Shown: piece by piece, positions 28,008 to 37,549 of the stretch
Position numbering within the stretch: the first letter of the stretch is position 1
How the letters are laid out: each line of letters starts with the position of its first letter
DNA from: Saprospiraceae bacterium
GTDB taxonomy: Bacteria; Bacteroidota; Bacteroidia; Chitinophagales; Saprospiraceae
Direction of reading: 5' to 3'
DNA length: 64,000 bases
Assembly: GCA_016717655.1 (NCBI GenBank)
Contig: JADKFC010000008.1
Span: 1 to 64,000 of the forward strand
The notes under the pieces: generated by a model
The model's database searches: none
Told to the model about the DNA's origin: nothing
What the model saw: the letters and a program-made list of their open reading frames with translations, nothing else
Position numbers and translations under genes: made by a program

Positions 28008-30440
28008 TTATTGTGTATATCTTCTCTGAATTCTGGGAGCAATCCTGCATAGGATTTCGTAGGGTATGGTATCGCAGGCAGTAGCCATGGCTTCTATGGG
28101 CAGGTCTTTCCCAAAGAGAATGACCTCATCTCCTTCTGCCACTGAGCCGGCCTGGGTAAGGTCTATCATTGACAGGTCCATGCACACATTACCAATAACG
28201 GGCACTTTGTGGCCATTGACCAAAACCTGATAACGATGATTGCCACAACGGCGCATAAAGCCATCAGCATAACCTATGTTAAGCACACCAATAGTGGTAG
28301 GCTGCTCTACCTTGTGTCTTCTGTTGTAGCCTACATAATCGCCGGGCAACAATTTTTTTATCTGGATGATCCTTGCTTTAAGGGTGTGCACTTTTTCGAG
28401 CCTATCCTGTGCAACACCCGAGCTGTCAATGCCGTAGAGTCCGAGTCCCAGCCTGACCATGTCAAAATGATATTCCGGAAAACGAACAATGCCGGCTGAA
28501 TTGAGGAGGTGCCGCTTAGGCTGATAAGCCAGGGCTTCTGATATTTGGTCATACCTCATCAAAAAACGTTGGGCCTGGAGGTGGCTGAAACCATCATCGC
28601 CCTCATCTTCGCTGCTGCTCAAATGGGAAAACACGCTGATGATGTTTAATTTAAATTGTTGCAAAATATCGAGCAAGGCCGGCATGTCTTCTTCTCTGAA
28701 ACCCAGTCTGCTCATTCCTGTGTCGAGTTTCAAATGGATGCCCAGGGGTAGCAGCTTGCCTTGGCGATAATTTACAAAATCCTGCAATTGATTGAGGCTG
28801 TATATTTCCAGGTCGAGTCTATTGTCGAGCAGGGTTTGAAAACTTTGGGTATCGGCATTTAATACAGCGATGGGTAGGGTGATGCCGGCACGACGCAGCT
28901 GAGCCCCTTCATCTGCAAAGGCTACTCCTAGCGCGTAGACACCTTTGTGCTCCAGCAATTTGGCAATCTCTTCGCTGCCTGCTCCATAGGCACTGGCCTT
29001 GATGATGGGCATGAGTCGGGTGCCCGACTGCAGCATTGAGCCATAGGTACTCAAATTGTGCTCGATGGCAGCCAGGTCGATGTCGAGACTCACAGAATGG
29101 CTCTGGCTGATCATAAATGCATATACTTTCTCAAAAGCAAAACGACGGGCACCTTTGATCAGTACGATGGAGGAACTGGGTTCTTGCTGCTGCAGGTGAT
29201 CAAGCAGGGCATTGGTATCCAAAAAAAACCTTGCATACTCAGGCAGGTCTGTGTGCTGCCAAAGACTACCTACCAGCCATAGCTCATCAACCTTGGCCTT
29301 TTGTACCAGGGCCAGAATTTCTGAAGTGGGATGGTCGATGGCGTGTTCCATCTCAGATAAGATGACTATGGATTCGCGGTGTCCTTTGTGTTTTTCTGTG
29401 AAATCGAGGGCAGCAGCCAGGGCTTGCAGATCATTGGTATAAGAGTCATTTACCACCAGGCAGTCGTTTTTACCCAGGGTCAGTTGCAGGCGCATATCTA
29501 AGCCCTGCCAGGAAGCGAGACTGTCTTCGATGATGGATACGGGCACTTTGAGCCATAGCGCTGAACAGATACAGTGCATGGCATTTTCAAAAAAAATGCT
29601 GCTCTGGTCTTGCAAATCAAAGTGAAGTTCCTTGCCCTGCCAAACCAAATCGATGCCATCTGAAGGTGACCGTTGTAAACGCACTGCATTGTGCATTTCA
29701 TAACCCCAATTACATAATTCACCCTTGTAGACGGCTGTACTGGCAGCCTGGTGGATCATGAGGTCGTCTCCATTGTAAACCAAACATTGGCTATGGGCAA
29801 AGAGGCTCAACTTTTCTTGGAGTTTCTCTGCCCTATTCTCAAAGCCATTGTCGTGGGCATCGCCAATATTGGTGAGGATGCCTAGGCTAGGGCGGATCAT
29901 TTTTTGGAGCTTGTCCATCTCGCCAACCTTACTGATTCCGGCTTCAAAAACGGCCATTCGATGCTCGGCAGATATACCCCAAACAGAAAGGGCAACACCG
30001 ATCTGTGAATTGTAACTCTTGGGCGTTTTAACGGTGGCATATACCCTCGATAACAGGTAACTCAGCCACTCTTTGACCACGGTCTTGCCATTGCTGCCTG
30101 TGATGCCCACTACGGTGAGGTCCGGAAAGCCGGCCCTGTGTTGAATGGCAATGGACTGCAAAAATGCAGTGACATCGGCCACCAAACAGTAGTTGATGTC
30201 ATTGTAAACTTTTACAGCTTTTTCATCAGACACCACAAAATTGCGCACGCCTTGTTGGTAGGCATCACCAATAAAATGGTGGCCGTCCTGCAGCTGTCCT
30301 TTGATGGCAAAAAACAACGATTGGGAGGGATACAAAATATTACGGGAATCTATGACCAGCTTTGTGATCACATCCGTATCGGGCGCCATCACCACCACTT
30401 GTTCTCCCAATCTTTTCTGTATTTCACTCAATCGCAACAT
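28008..30440 (-). CDS. Bifunctional MurF ligase / alanine racemase
   Basis: The 810-residue protein joins two cell-wall enzymes. Residues 1 to about 440 form MurF, which adds D-Ala-D-Ala to UDP-MurNAc-tripeptide: GITGSNGKTVVKEWLSYLL holds the P-loop Lys 119, and AVFEAGISKVGEMDKLQKMI follows. Residues about 445-810 form the PLP-dependent alanine racemase: LMPIIKASAYGAG carries the PLP Lys, then HLKLDTGMSRLGF, and VCMDLSMIDLTQAG near the second active-site face. Fusion puts D-Ala supply and use in one polypeptide. This fusion is known in Bacteroidota. It follows clpB (minus strand) by six bases and is probably co-transcribed. Confidence 0.92.
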   Translation of the reverse strand: MLRLSEIQKRLGEQVVVMAPDTDVITKLVIDSRNILYPSQSLFFAIKGQLQDGHHFIGDAYQQGVRNFVVSDEKAVKVYNDINYCLVADVTAFLQSIAIQHRAGFPDLTVVGITGSNGKTVVKEWLSYLLSRVYATVKTPKSYNSQIGVALSVWGISAEHRMAVFEAGISKVGEMDKLQKMIRPSLGILTNIGDAHDNGFENRAEKLQEKLSLFAHSQCLVYNGDDLMIHQAASTAVYKGELCNWGYEMHNAVRLQRSPSDGIDLVWQGKELHFDLQDQSSIFFENAMHCICSALWLKVPVSIIEDSLASWQGLDMRLQLTLGKNDCLVVNDSYTNDLQALAAALDFTEKHKGHRESIVILSEMEHAIDHPTSEILALVQKAKVDELWLVGSLWQHTDLPEYARFFLDTNALLDHLQQQEPSSSIVLIKGARRFAFEKVYAFMISQSHSVSLDIDLAAIEHNLSTYGSMLQSGTRLMPIIKASAYGAGSEEIAKLLEHKGVYALGVAFADEGAQLRRAGITLPIAVLNADTQSFQTLLDNRLDLEIYSLNQLQDFVNYRQGKLLPLGIHLKLDTGMSRLGFREEDMPALLDILQQFKLNIISVFSHLSSSEDEGDDGFSHLQAQRFLMRYDQISEALAYQPKRHLLNSAGIVRFPEYHFDMVRLGLGLYGIDSSGVAQDRLEKVHTLKARIIQIKKLLPGDYVGYNRRHKVEQPTTIGVLNIGYADGFMRRCGNHRYQVLVNGHKVPVIGNVCMDLSMIDLTQAGSVAEGDEVILFGKDLPIEAMATACDTIPYEILCRIAPRIQRRYTQ

Positions 30441-30446
30441 AGGCTG

Positions 30447-33187
30447 TTAGGCTTCTTTTTTTATTTCATCAACGGCCTTTTGCAAGTCTTTGGCTGCCTT
30501 TTCAACTTCTTTTACATTGTCTTCCTTTTTGGCAGGACTTTCTTTTTTCTCTTGGATTACCACAGGCTTATCTTCGTGGGCCGGCTTTTCTTTGCTAAAG
30601 GTGAATCCTTTTTTATCGGTGCCCACATAAATGGTTTCTCCATTTTTAAAGCCTCCCCCCAGGATCTCTCTTGCCAGGTGGTTGACCAGCTCTTTGTCGA
30701 TCACTCTTTTTAAGGGTCTGGCGCCAAATGCAGGCTCGTAACCCATGTCCACTATGAGGTCCATAGCGCTCTCGCTGAAACTGATGGCAATGCCCTGAAT
30801 GGCCAGGTTTTTCACCACTTTTTTAAGCATCAACGCTGCAATTTGTTTGACCTCTGCCCTGCTTAGCGGGGTAAAGACAATCTTTTCATCGATCCTGTTG
30901 AGGAACTCAGGCCGCAGGTTTTCTTTGAGGATGTCGAGCACTTCTTCTTTGGTAGTTTGGATGATATCGGCCTTGTGCTTGTCGCCCAGGGCTTCGAGGT
31001 CTTCAAAGTTTTCCAGGATTTTTTCGGCTCCCATGTTGGAGGTCATGATCACAATGGTATTCCTGAAGTTGGCTACCCTACCCCTGTTGTCGGTGAGGCG
31101 GCCATCATCCAGCAATTGAAGCAAGATGTTGAAGGTATCGGGGTGGGCCTTTTCAATTTCATCGAGGAGTACGATGGTGTAAGGCCTGCGCCGCACGGCT
31201 TCGGTAAGCTGGCCTCCTTCGTCATAACCCACATATCCCGGAGGGGCACCTACTAGCCTCGACACAGCGTGTTTTTCCTGGTACTCACTCATGTCGATGC
31301 GGGTGATGGCGTTTTCATCGTCAAACAACACCTCTGCCAGAGCCTTGGCCAACTCGGTTTTACCAACCCCGGTTGGTCCCAGGAAAATAAAACTACCAAT
31401 GGGCTTGTTGGGATCCTGCAATCCGGCCCTCGATCTTCGTACAGCGTCACTAACAGCTGTTACTGCTTCTTTTTGGCCTATGAGTCTTTTGCCCAATTCA
31501 GCCTCCAGGCCGAGCAATCTTTCTTTGTCGTTTTGCAACATTTTATTTACGGGAATGCCCGTCCAACGGGAGATGACTTCCGCTACATCATCGGCACTTA
31601 CTTCACCAGAAGTAAACCGATCTTCTTCAGGAATGGTGGCAAGCTTTTGTTCGGCTGCTGCCAGGCGCTGTTGGATGGCGGCCTGCTTGCCACTCTGCAT
31701 TTCGGCGTAGGCGGCATGGTCTTCTTTCTGAAGGGCTGCATCCATCTCCAGGGTTAGTTTTTCGAGCTCGGTCTTTGCCTGCTGGATTTCATTGGCCAGC
31801 TTTCTTTCGTTGTCCCAGAGCTGTTCCAATTTGGCCAGTTCTTCTCGACCGGTCTTTATCTTTCCTTCAATTTCTGTTACTTTAAGGGCATTGCCTTCTT
31901 TTTTCAACAGTTCTCTTTCGATGTCCATCTGCTGTACCCTGCGCTTCAACTCATCAATATTATCAGGCACCGAGTCGAGTTCGAGTCGCAACTTGGCGGC
32001 TGCCTCATCTATTAGATCAAGGGCTTTGTCGGGCAACTTTCGATCGGTCACGTACCTGGCCGACAGCTCAGCAGCGGCTTTTAGTGCATCGTCTTTAATG
32101 CCAATCTTGTGGTAGGTTTCGTATTTTTCCTGAGCCCGCGGAGGATGGAAATGGTTTGCTCTACACTGGGTTCTTCTACGTCTACATTTTGAAACTTGCT
32201 GGCAAGGGTCTTGTCACCTTCAAAATATTTCTGGTATTCTTCTGGTGTGGTTGAGCCAATGCAAAACAGCTCACCCCTTGACAAAGCAGGTTTGATGATG
32301 CCTGCTGCATCCATGGCTCCGTTGCCTCCACCCGCACCTACCAGGGTATGGATGTCTTCAATAAACAGGATTACTTCTCCGTTGCTGAGTTTTACATCGT
32401 CGAGCAAAAATTTGAGCCTTTCTTCAAATTCGCCCTTGTACTTGGCACCGGCAATGACAGCGGGCAGATCGAGGGCATACACTTGTTTGCCCAAGAGGTT
32501 TTGAGGTACGTCTTTATTGACAATCCTCCATGCGATGCCTTCTACGATAGCAGACTTACCTACGCCGGTATCTCCGACCAGGATGGGATTGTTTTTGGTT
32601 TTTCGGGATAAAATATGGATGATGCGGCGGATTTCTTCATCCCTGCCTATAATTTTATCTAGATTACCGCTCTCTGCCTTGGCATTGAGGTTGATGGCAA
32701 ATTTGTGCAGGTTCTGCAAGGGGGTGGCATTGGCTTGATCGGTTACCTTTTTACCCTTGCGCAATTCCAGGATGGTTTTTTTGACTAACTCAGTATCACA
32801 TCCCAGGCCTTTGATCAGCACGGCCGGGGCATCGTTGCCATCAACCAGTCCCATCAGCATTACCTCTGGTGTGATGTATTGGTCGCCAAGGTCTGCCATA
32901 AATTTTTTGGCTTTTGACAACATGGCATTGGCCTCTGGGGTCAACTTTTGTTTTTCTACCGCTTTTGCCCTGGGTGCCTTTTCTACAAAATTATACAACT
33001 CTCTTTTGAGTAAGGGCATGTTGACATTCATGGCCTTAAAAAGATCGGGAATGATAACTTCATCTGAGTCGATGATGCCAATCAGCAAGTGGGCCGTTTG
33101 TACATCTTCCTGATTGAGACTGGCCGCCAGGCGCTGACCCTTCAAAATGGCGTCTTGTGCGCTTACGGTAAAATTCTCGTATGTCAT
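30447..33187 (-). CDS. clpB: ATP-dependent chaperone ClpB (frameshifted in this sequence)
   Basis: ClpB rescues aggregated proteins together with DnaK. The N-terminal domain begins MTYENFTVSAQDAILKGQRL. The first AAA domain has GDTGVGKSAIVEGIAWRI and GAKYKGEFEERLK, and the middle coiled-coil region runs about residues 400-520. The second AAA domain has FLGPTGVGKTELAKALAEV and SRLVGAPPGYVGYDEGGQ. At 32121-32135 a T-run on the plus strand breaks the frame: ILRGLR on one side and KYETYHKIGIKDDAL on the other are continuous in all ClpB. One base restores it. The C-terminal tail is unusually long and rich in Lys/Glu (about 55 residues). It is followed directly by murF-alr. Confidence 0.92.
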
Positions 33188-33353
33188 ACGTGTATTTTTG
33201 AGTCACTAAGATAAGCCAATTGTTGCATTGGCTGCCTTATTCTGGATGAACCGCTTTAAATTATCGCTCAATCCCCATTTGACATCTAATGGCAGTGATA
33301 GTTTTGGTTAAAAGGAAGGTTTTGTATAGGTGCCCATTTTATTTAGGCAACCA

Positions 33354-33998
33354 TTAGGGAGCCAGCCTGGAAATGGTCCATCGGCCCTCTTGCATCTTGA
33401 ATTTGATGCGGTCGTGGAGCCTGCTCAACCTGCCTTGCCAAAATTCAATTTCAGAAGGTACCAGCAGGTAGCCACCCCAGTGAGGTGGTTTGGGCAGGGT
33501 GTCTTGACCTTCAAACAAGGCTTCGGTTTCTGCCACCAGTTTTTCTATGATGGTGCGGTCTTCGATGACCCGGCTTTGTGGCGAAGACCAGGCACCAATC
33601 TGGCTGTCGCGGGGGCGACTCTGAAAGTACTGGATGGATTTTTCTTCATCGTATTTTTCCAACTTTCCGCGGATCCGTACCTGACGACCTAGTTCGAGCC
33701 AGGAAAAGACCAGACAGGCATTGGGATTGTTTTCTATCTGGCGAGCCTTATCGCTCGTGTAATTGGTATAAAATACAAAGCCCGTGTCATCTAACTCTTT
33801 CAGTAACACTACGCGCGCATCAGGCATGCCATGGGCATCCACCGTGGCGAGGGTCATGGCATTGGGCTCACGTACCTCGGCCTTGACCGCCTCATCAAAC
33901 CAAAAATGAAATTCCTCAAAGGGATTTATGTTTATAGAAGCCATGTCTAGGGCTTCATTGGCATAGTGTTGCCTCATAGAGGCGATGTCGTGCTTCAT
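33354..33998 (-). CDS. pdxH: Pyridoxamine 5'-phosphate oxidase
   Basis: PdxH oxidises pyridoxine or pyridoxamine 5'-phosphate to PLP using FMN. The 214-residue protein has the usual N-terminal RQHYANEALDMASININPFE, then PNAMTLATVDAHGMPDARVV with an FMN-binding Arg, VLLKELDDTGFVFYTNYTSD, LELGRQVRIRGKLEKY and the C-terminal FWQGRLSRLHDRIKF, where the Arg-Leu-His motif contacts the substrate. Length and motifs are normal. Its ATG overlaps the thioredoxin stop by four bases, so the two are one transcript. Confidence 0.93.
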   Translation of the reverse strand: MKHDIASMRQHYANEALDMASININPFEEFHFWFDEAVKAEVREPNAMTLATVDAHGMPDARVVLLKELDDTGFVFYTNYTSDKARQIENNPNACLVFSWLELGRQVRIRGKLEKYDEEKSIQYFQSRPRDSQIGAWSSPQSRVIEDRTIIEKLVAETEALFEGQDTLPKPPHWGGYLLVPSEIEFWQGRLSRLHDRIKFKMQEGRWTISRLAP

Positions 33999-34294
33999 AT
34001 GGCAGCGATTTCTTTGATTTTGCTAATTAATACCTGTTTGGGTTGGACACCGGCAGCCCTCCATTCCATCTTACCATTCCTGAAAATGGCAACGGTTGGA
34101 ATGCTCATTACCTGGAGTCTTTGTGCCAAGGCTTCGTTTTTATCCACATCAATTTTTACAATTTTGATGTTTTCGCCCATCTCATTTTTAACTTCCTGAA
34201 TAATGGGAGCCAAGGCACGGCAGGGACTGCACCAATCGGCATAAAAATCTATTAATACAGGGGTGTCTGAATTGATAATGTCACTGAATTTCAT
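33995..34294 (-). CDS. Thioredoxin
   Basis: The 99-residue protein is a standard small thioredoxin: VLIDFYADWCSPCRALAPII has the redox pair Cys 22 and Cys 25 in a WCSPC context (the usual motif is WCGPC), and VMSIPTVAIFRNGKM holds the cis-Pro loop. It has no signal peptide, so it acts in the cytoplasm on ribonucleotide reductase, methionine sulfoxide reductases or similar targets. The Ser at the second position between the cysteines can change the redox potential slightly. It overlaps the pdxH start by four bases. A divergent transporter gene lies upstream. Confidence 0.9.
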   Translation of the reverse strand: MKFSDIINSDTPVLIDFYADWCSPCRALAPIIQEVKNEMGENIKIVKIDVDKNEALAQRLQVMSIPTVAIFRNGKMEWRAAGVQPKQVLISKIKEIAAI

Positions 34295-34516
34295 GAGACT
34301 ATTTGAATTAATAAGTTAACGTTACAAAATTTTTGTTGGTTCAAAAGAGTTGCAAAATAGGGATCATTAAATGAACTGATGGTAACCCATGTTGCATTAA
34401 ACTATTATTTTGTTTTAAAGGAAATATTAAAATTTTCTTTTGCGTAAAAAGGGTGATTGTGCCTCGTTTTGAACAAAAATTTGCTTAGGTTTGCCAAAAC
34501 TGTAATTTTACTTCGT
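34295..34516. other. Divergent intergenic region between thioredoxin and UMF1-type genes
   Basis: AT-rich with long T-runs. It holds the -7 box at 34486 for the plus-strand gene. No RNA gene or repeat is visible. Confidence 0.35.
34486..34493 (+). promoter_or_regulatory. -7 box for the UMF1-type transporter gene
   Basis: TAGGTTTG matches TAnnTTTG, 23 bases before ATG 34517. It lies within the frame that opens at 34457, supporting the internal start. Confidence 0.5.
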
Positions 34517-35815
34517 ATGGAGGCAAAAAACAACAAAAAAGTTCTGAGGTCGTGGGCCATATTTGATTGGGCCAATTCGGCCTATGCCCTGGTAATATCG
34601 ACGGCCATTTTTCCCACTTACTTTGTAAAAGCGACCCCTGAAACCATTGATTTTATGGGCTCCAGTTTCAGCAATGCAGCCTTGTATTCATTTTCAGTTT
34701 CTTTTTCCTACATCATCATAGCCGCCCTTTCACCTATTTTATCGGGCATCGCTGATTTTTCTGGCAGGAGGATGTTTTTTCTGAAAGTCTTTACCATGAT
34801 GGGCTCCCTCAATTGTATGGTGTTGTATTTTTTCAATGGCTCCGACGATCTGTGGTGGCTGGGCACTACTGCCTTTATCCTGGCAACCATCGGCTTTGCA
34901 GGGAGTCTGGTCTTTTACGATTCGTACCTGCCCATCATTGCTACAGAAGATCAATACGACAAGGTCAGTGCCAAGGGTTATTCTTATGGTTATGTGGGCA
35001 GCGTGATCTTATTGGTATTTATCCTCATTATGATCCAAAAACCGTATTGGTTTGGCATAACCGACCCCTATCTTCCTTCGAGAATTGGCTTTGTGTTGGT
35101 GGGCATCTGGTGGGTAGGCTTTGCACAAATAACCTTCAAAAACCTACCCAAAGACAATCGATCTGCCTTGGGAAAAGGGTTCATTCGCAACGGTTACAGA
35201 GAAATCAATAAAGTTTTAAAAGAGGCCTTGACCCAACCCGATGTGAGTCGATTTTTGATTGGCTTTTTTCTTTACAGTGCCGGCGTCCAAACCGTAATTT
35301 ACCTGGCCACCATCTTTGCCGAGAAGGAGCTCAAGATGGAAACCGGAGAGCTCATCCTGGTAGTGCTCATCATCCAGCTGATCGCCATTGCCGGTGCCAT
35401 GCTTTTTGCCCGGGTTTCTTCACTGGTGGGCAATCGCAACGCCATCATCATACAGATTGTAATATGGATGATCATCTGTCTGTTGGCTTATTTTACAGCG
35501 AGCAAGCTGATGTTTTATTTCACAGCTGGCCTCGTGGGCATGGTATTGGGGGGGATCCAGGCCTTGTCAAGGGCTACTTATTCCAAGCTGTTGCTACGCC
35601 AGAATGCAGAAAGTGACATCACGTCTTACTTTAGCCTTTACGATGTTTTGTACAAGTTGTCGATAGTTGGAGGCACACTTTTGTTTGGCATTGTCTATCA
35701 AATGACCGGCAACATGCGCAACTCCGTTTTGGTGCTGGCCTTCCTGTTTTTATCCAGCATATTTTTTATTGCCAAGGTCAACGTGGGTACGAAGGACAAC
35801 AATGCTGCTGTCTAA
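34517..35815 (+). CDS. UMF1 / Atg22-type MFS transporter
   Basis: The protein, 432 residues from ATG 34517, has twelve predicted helices and begins VLRSWAIFDWANSAYALVIS, the hallmark of the UMF1 family (MFS members related to yeast vacuolar Atg22). This is followed by IFPTYFVKA, ALSPILSGIADFSGRRMFFL and FYDSYLPIIA with the DDY-like loop. The Atg22 relatives export amino acids from vacuoles; bacterial substrates are unknown. The frame opens 20 codons earlier at 34457, but the promoter-like box at 34486 lies inside that extension. A CPBP protease gene follows 59 bases downstream on the same strand. Confidence 0.87.
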   Translation: MEAKNNKKVLRSWAIFDWANSAYALVISTAIFPTYFVKATPETIDFMGSSFSNAALYSFSVSFSYIIIAALSPILSGIADFSGRRMFFLKVFTMMGSLNCMVLYFFNGSDDLWWLGTTAFILATIGFAGSLVFYDSYLPIIATEDQYDKVSAKGYSYGYVGSVILLVFILIMIQKPYWFGITDPYLPSRIGFVLVGIWWVGFAQITFKNLPKDNRSALGKGFIRNGYREINKVLKEALTQPDVSRFLIGFFLYSAGVQTVIYLATIFAEKELKMETGELILVVLIIQLIAIAGAMLFARVSSLVGNRNAIIIQIVIWMIICLLAYFTASKLMFYFTAGLVGMVLGGIQALSRATYSKLLLRQNAESDITSYFSLYDVLYKLSIVGGTLLFGIVYQMTGNMRNSVLVLAFLFLSSIFFIAKVNVGTKDNNAAV

Positions 35816-35874
35816 AAAGAAAAAAGACAAAGAAATCTCTTTTCTTTGCATCACTTTTTAACCCTGGATAATTC

Positions 35875-36576
35875 ATGGAACTTACCTGGTTTGACCATCT
35901 TTTCTTTTTTGTAATCGGTGTGGTATTCCCTACCATGGCCATCATGACGGAAAAACCCGGCAATGAAGAAGACATGGACATGAGTTACCTGCCACCCAAA
36001 AAACACATCTATTATACCAATGGTCTCATGCTGCTCATTGGTTCATTGATGGTCTTAACCCTTTGGAATGTCACTTATCGATCTTTCGAAAAACTGGGGT
36101 TTCACGACATTATGATCAATCCCACTGCTCTGTGGATTGTTGTAGCCATCTCCCTCATTTACATCGTAGACACCGTGTACAATGTTATTCAAAACAAAAA
36201 AGACCCTCAAAAATGGCAGGACTTATCTCATATCATGCCATCTACCTGGTCTGACTATCGCCATTTTATTTTTCTGGCCTTTGCAGCCGGCATCTGTGAA
36301 GAGATCATTTTCAGGGGCTTTATGGTCAATTATGTGCTCGAAATGACTTCGGCTACCTCATTTGCAGTGCCCCTGGCCCTAATTGTGCCTGCTTTTATAT
36401 TTGCCATCAGCCATATTTACCAAGGCTGGCTTTCTGTAGTTAAAATAGCCTCGATCTCTCTGCTTTTTGGTGCTTTGTACATGTACACATCCTCCCTTTA
36501 CCTCGTAATCATCATCCATACCGTGGTAGACCTGGTTTCCGGTGCCGTGTTGGTAGGTGTTTCGAGAAGCAAATAA
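35875..36576 (+). CDS. CPBP-family intramembrane glutamic endopeptidase
   Basis: The 233-residue membrane protein has the CPBP/Abi (Rce1-like) motifs: GICEEIIFRGFM with Glu 142, Glu 143 and Arg 147, IFAISHIYQGW with a His, and IIHTVVDLVSGAV with a second His and Asp. These residues form the intramembrane glutamate protease site in Rce1-like enzymes. Bacterial homologues are linked to bacteriocin immunity or to peptide maturation, but the substrate here is unknown. There is no bacteriocin-like gene next to it. An upstream UMF1-type gene and the downstream Fur gene are on the same strand, the latter with its own promoter. Confidence 0.87.
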   Translation: MELTWFDHLFFFVIGVVFPTMAIMTEKPGNEEDMDMSYLPPKKHIYYTNGLMLLIGSLMVLTLWNVTYRSFEKLGFHDIMINPTALWIVVAISLIYIVDTVYNVIQNKKDPQKWQDLSHIMPSTWSDYRHFIFLAFAAGICEEIIFRGFMVNYVLEMTSATSFAVPLALIVPAFIFAISHIYQGWLSVVKIASISLLFGALYMYTSSLYLVIIIHTVVDLVSGAVLVGVSRSK

Positions 36577-36600
36577 ATCGATGCTCTGCGAACCTTTTTG

Positions 36601-36608
36601 TATTTTTG
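36601..36608 (+). promoter_or_regulatory. -7 box for the Fur-family gene
   Basis: TATTTTTG matches TAnnTTTG, 35 bases before ATG 36644. Confidence 0.5.
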
Positions 36609-36643
36609 TGTATTGATATTGATCAGGCAAAAGCCGTAAATTC

Positions 36644-37057
36644 ATGGATGCCACAACCTACCTAAAAAAGGCCGGACTCAAACTTACACCTGTCAGACTG
36701 CGCATGGTGGAAATTTTTGATGCCGCCAACCATGCCCTCCACCAGCAGGAGATCGAAAGTGGTTTTGATGGCATCGACCGCATCACGCTTTACCGCACCC
36801 TCAAGTCATTTGAAGAAAAAGGCCTTATCCACAAGATTACAGACCTGGATGGCAATAGCAAATACGCCATGTGTGAGTCAGAGTGCCTGGAGCACCACCA
36901 CCACCACCATCATGCCCACATCCATTTTCAGTGCGATCAATGTCATCTGACCTATTGTGTTGAAAATGTAGAAATTCCCCACATAGAAATTCCTGGCAAG
37001 TTTTTGGTAACGGGTCAAAACATTACCATCACCGGCAAATGCGAAAATTGTCAGTAG
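36644..37057 (+). CDS. Fur-family metal-responsive regulator with His-rich loop
   Basis: The 137-residue protein has the N-terminal winged helix (YLKKAGLKLTPVRLRMVEIF and DRITLYRTLKSFEEKGLIHK) and a C-terminal dimerisation/metal domain with two CxxC pairs (CDQC 97-100 and a final CENC). Between them, residues 84-90 are seven consecutive His, followed by AHIH. This run follows a CESECLE segment at the position where Fur and Zur proteins have a shorter H-x-H-F metal ligand. The domain order fits Fur or Zur; which metal it senses cannot be decided. The 3' end overlaps the paaD-like gene by 19 bases, so both are likely one transcript. Confidence 0.87.
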   Translation: MDATTYLKKAGLKLTPVRLRMVEIFDAANHALHQQEIESGFDGIDRITLYRTLKSFEEKGLIHKITDLDGNSKYAMCESECLEHHHHHHHAHIHFQCDQCHLTYCVENVEIPHIEIPGKFLVTGQNITITGKCENCQ

Positions 37058-37545
37058 TCAACATCGATGCTGGCCTGTTTTCCATTTTGGACTCAGTGAC
37101 AGATCCTGAGGTGCCCGTCCTCACCATTTTGGATCTGGGCATTGTACGCGAGGCAGTTTTTACAGATGATGGACTTATTAAGATAGTGATCACCCCCACC
37201 TACTCCGGCTGTCCGGCAATGGACGTGATACAATTTGAAATCAACGCTGCCCTTGAGAACGCCGGCTTTCACAACGCTATCATTGAAACTAATCTCTCTC
37301 CTGCCTGGACCACCGATTGGATGACAGAAGAAGGCAAAGAAAAATTGAAAAAATACGGTATTGCCCCACCCGCTGAAAAAACCTCAGACCCTTCTTTTTT
37401 GACAGGCAGCGGCAAGGTCATAGCCTGTCCACATTGCGGCTCCAACCATACTGAGATGATTTCTTTATTTGGCAGCACAGCCTGCAAGTCACTCTACAAA
37501 TGCAATGACTGCAAAGAACCCTTTGATTATTTTAAATGTCATTAA
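37039..37545 (+). CDS. paaD: PaaD-like protein (phenylacetyl-CoA epoxidase assembly / MIP18-family)
   Basis: The 168-residue protein has the MIP18/DUF59 domain (SVTDPEVPVLTILDLGIVRE, TYSGCPAMDVIQFEINAALE) and a C-terminal zinc ribbon: ACPHCGSNHTEMISLFGSTA followed by CNDCKEPFDYFKCH. This combination is PaaD (PaaJ), an accessory protein for the phenylacetyl-CoA monooxygenase that is thought to aid iron or iron-sulfur cofactor insertion. No paaABCE genes are near, so here it is an orphan coupled to a metal regulator, which suggests a general iron-cofactor role. Its ATG overlaps the Fur gene by 19 bases in another frame. Confidence 0.8.
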   Translation: MRKLSVVNIDAGLFSILDSVTDPEVPVLTILDLGIVREAVFTDDGLIKIVITPTYSGCPAMDVIQFEINAALENAGFHNAIIETNLSPAWTTDWMTEEGKEKLKKYGIAPPAEKTSDPSFLTGSGKVIACPHCGSNHTEMISLFGSTACKSLYKCNDCKEPFDYFKCH

Positions 37546-37549
37546 AGCC

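Noticed and set aside
36890..36920. The residues LEHHHHHH in the Fur-type protein look like an expression-vector His tag.
   Set aside because: They lie inside a normal Fur domain, use both CAC and CAT codons, have seven His followed by AHIH, and flanking sequence is chromosomal.
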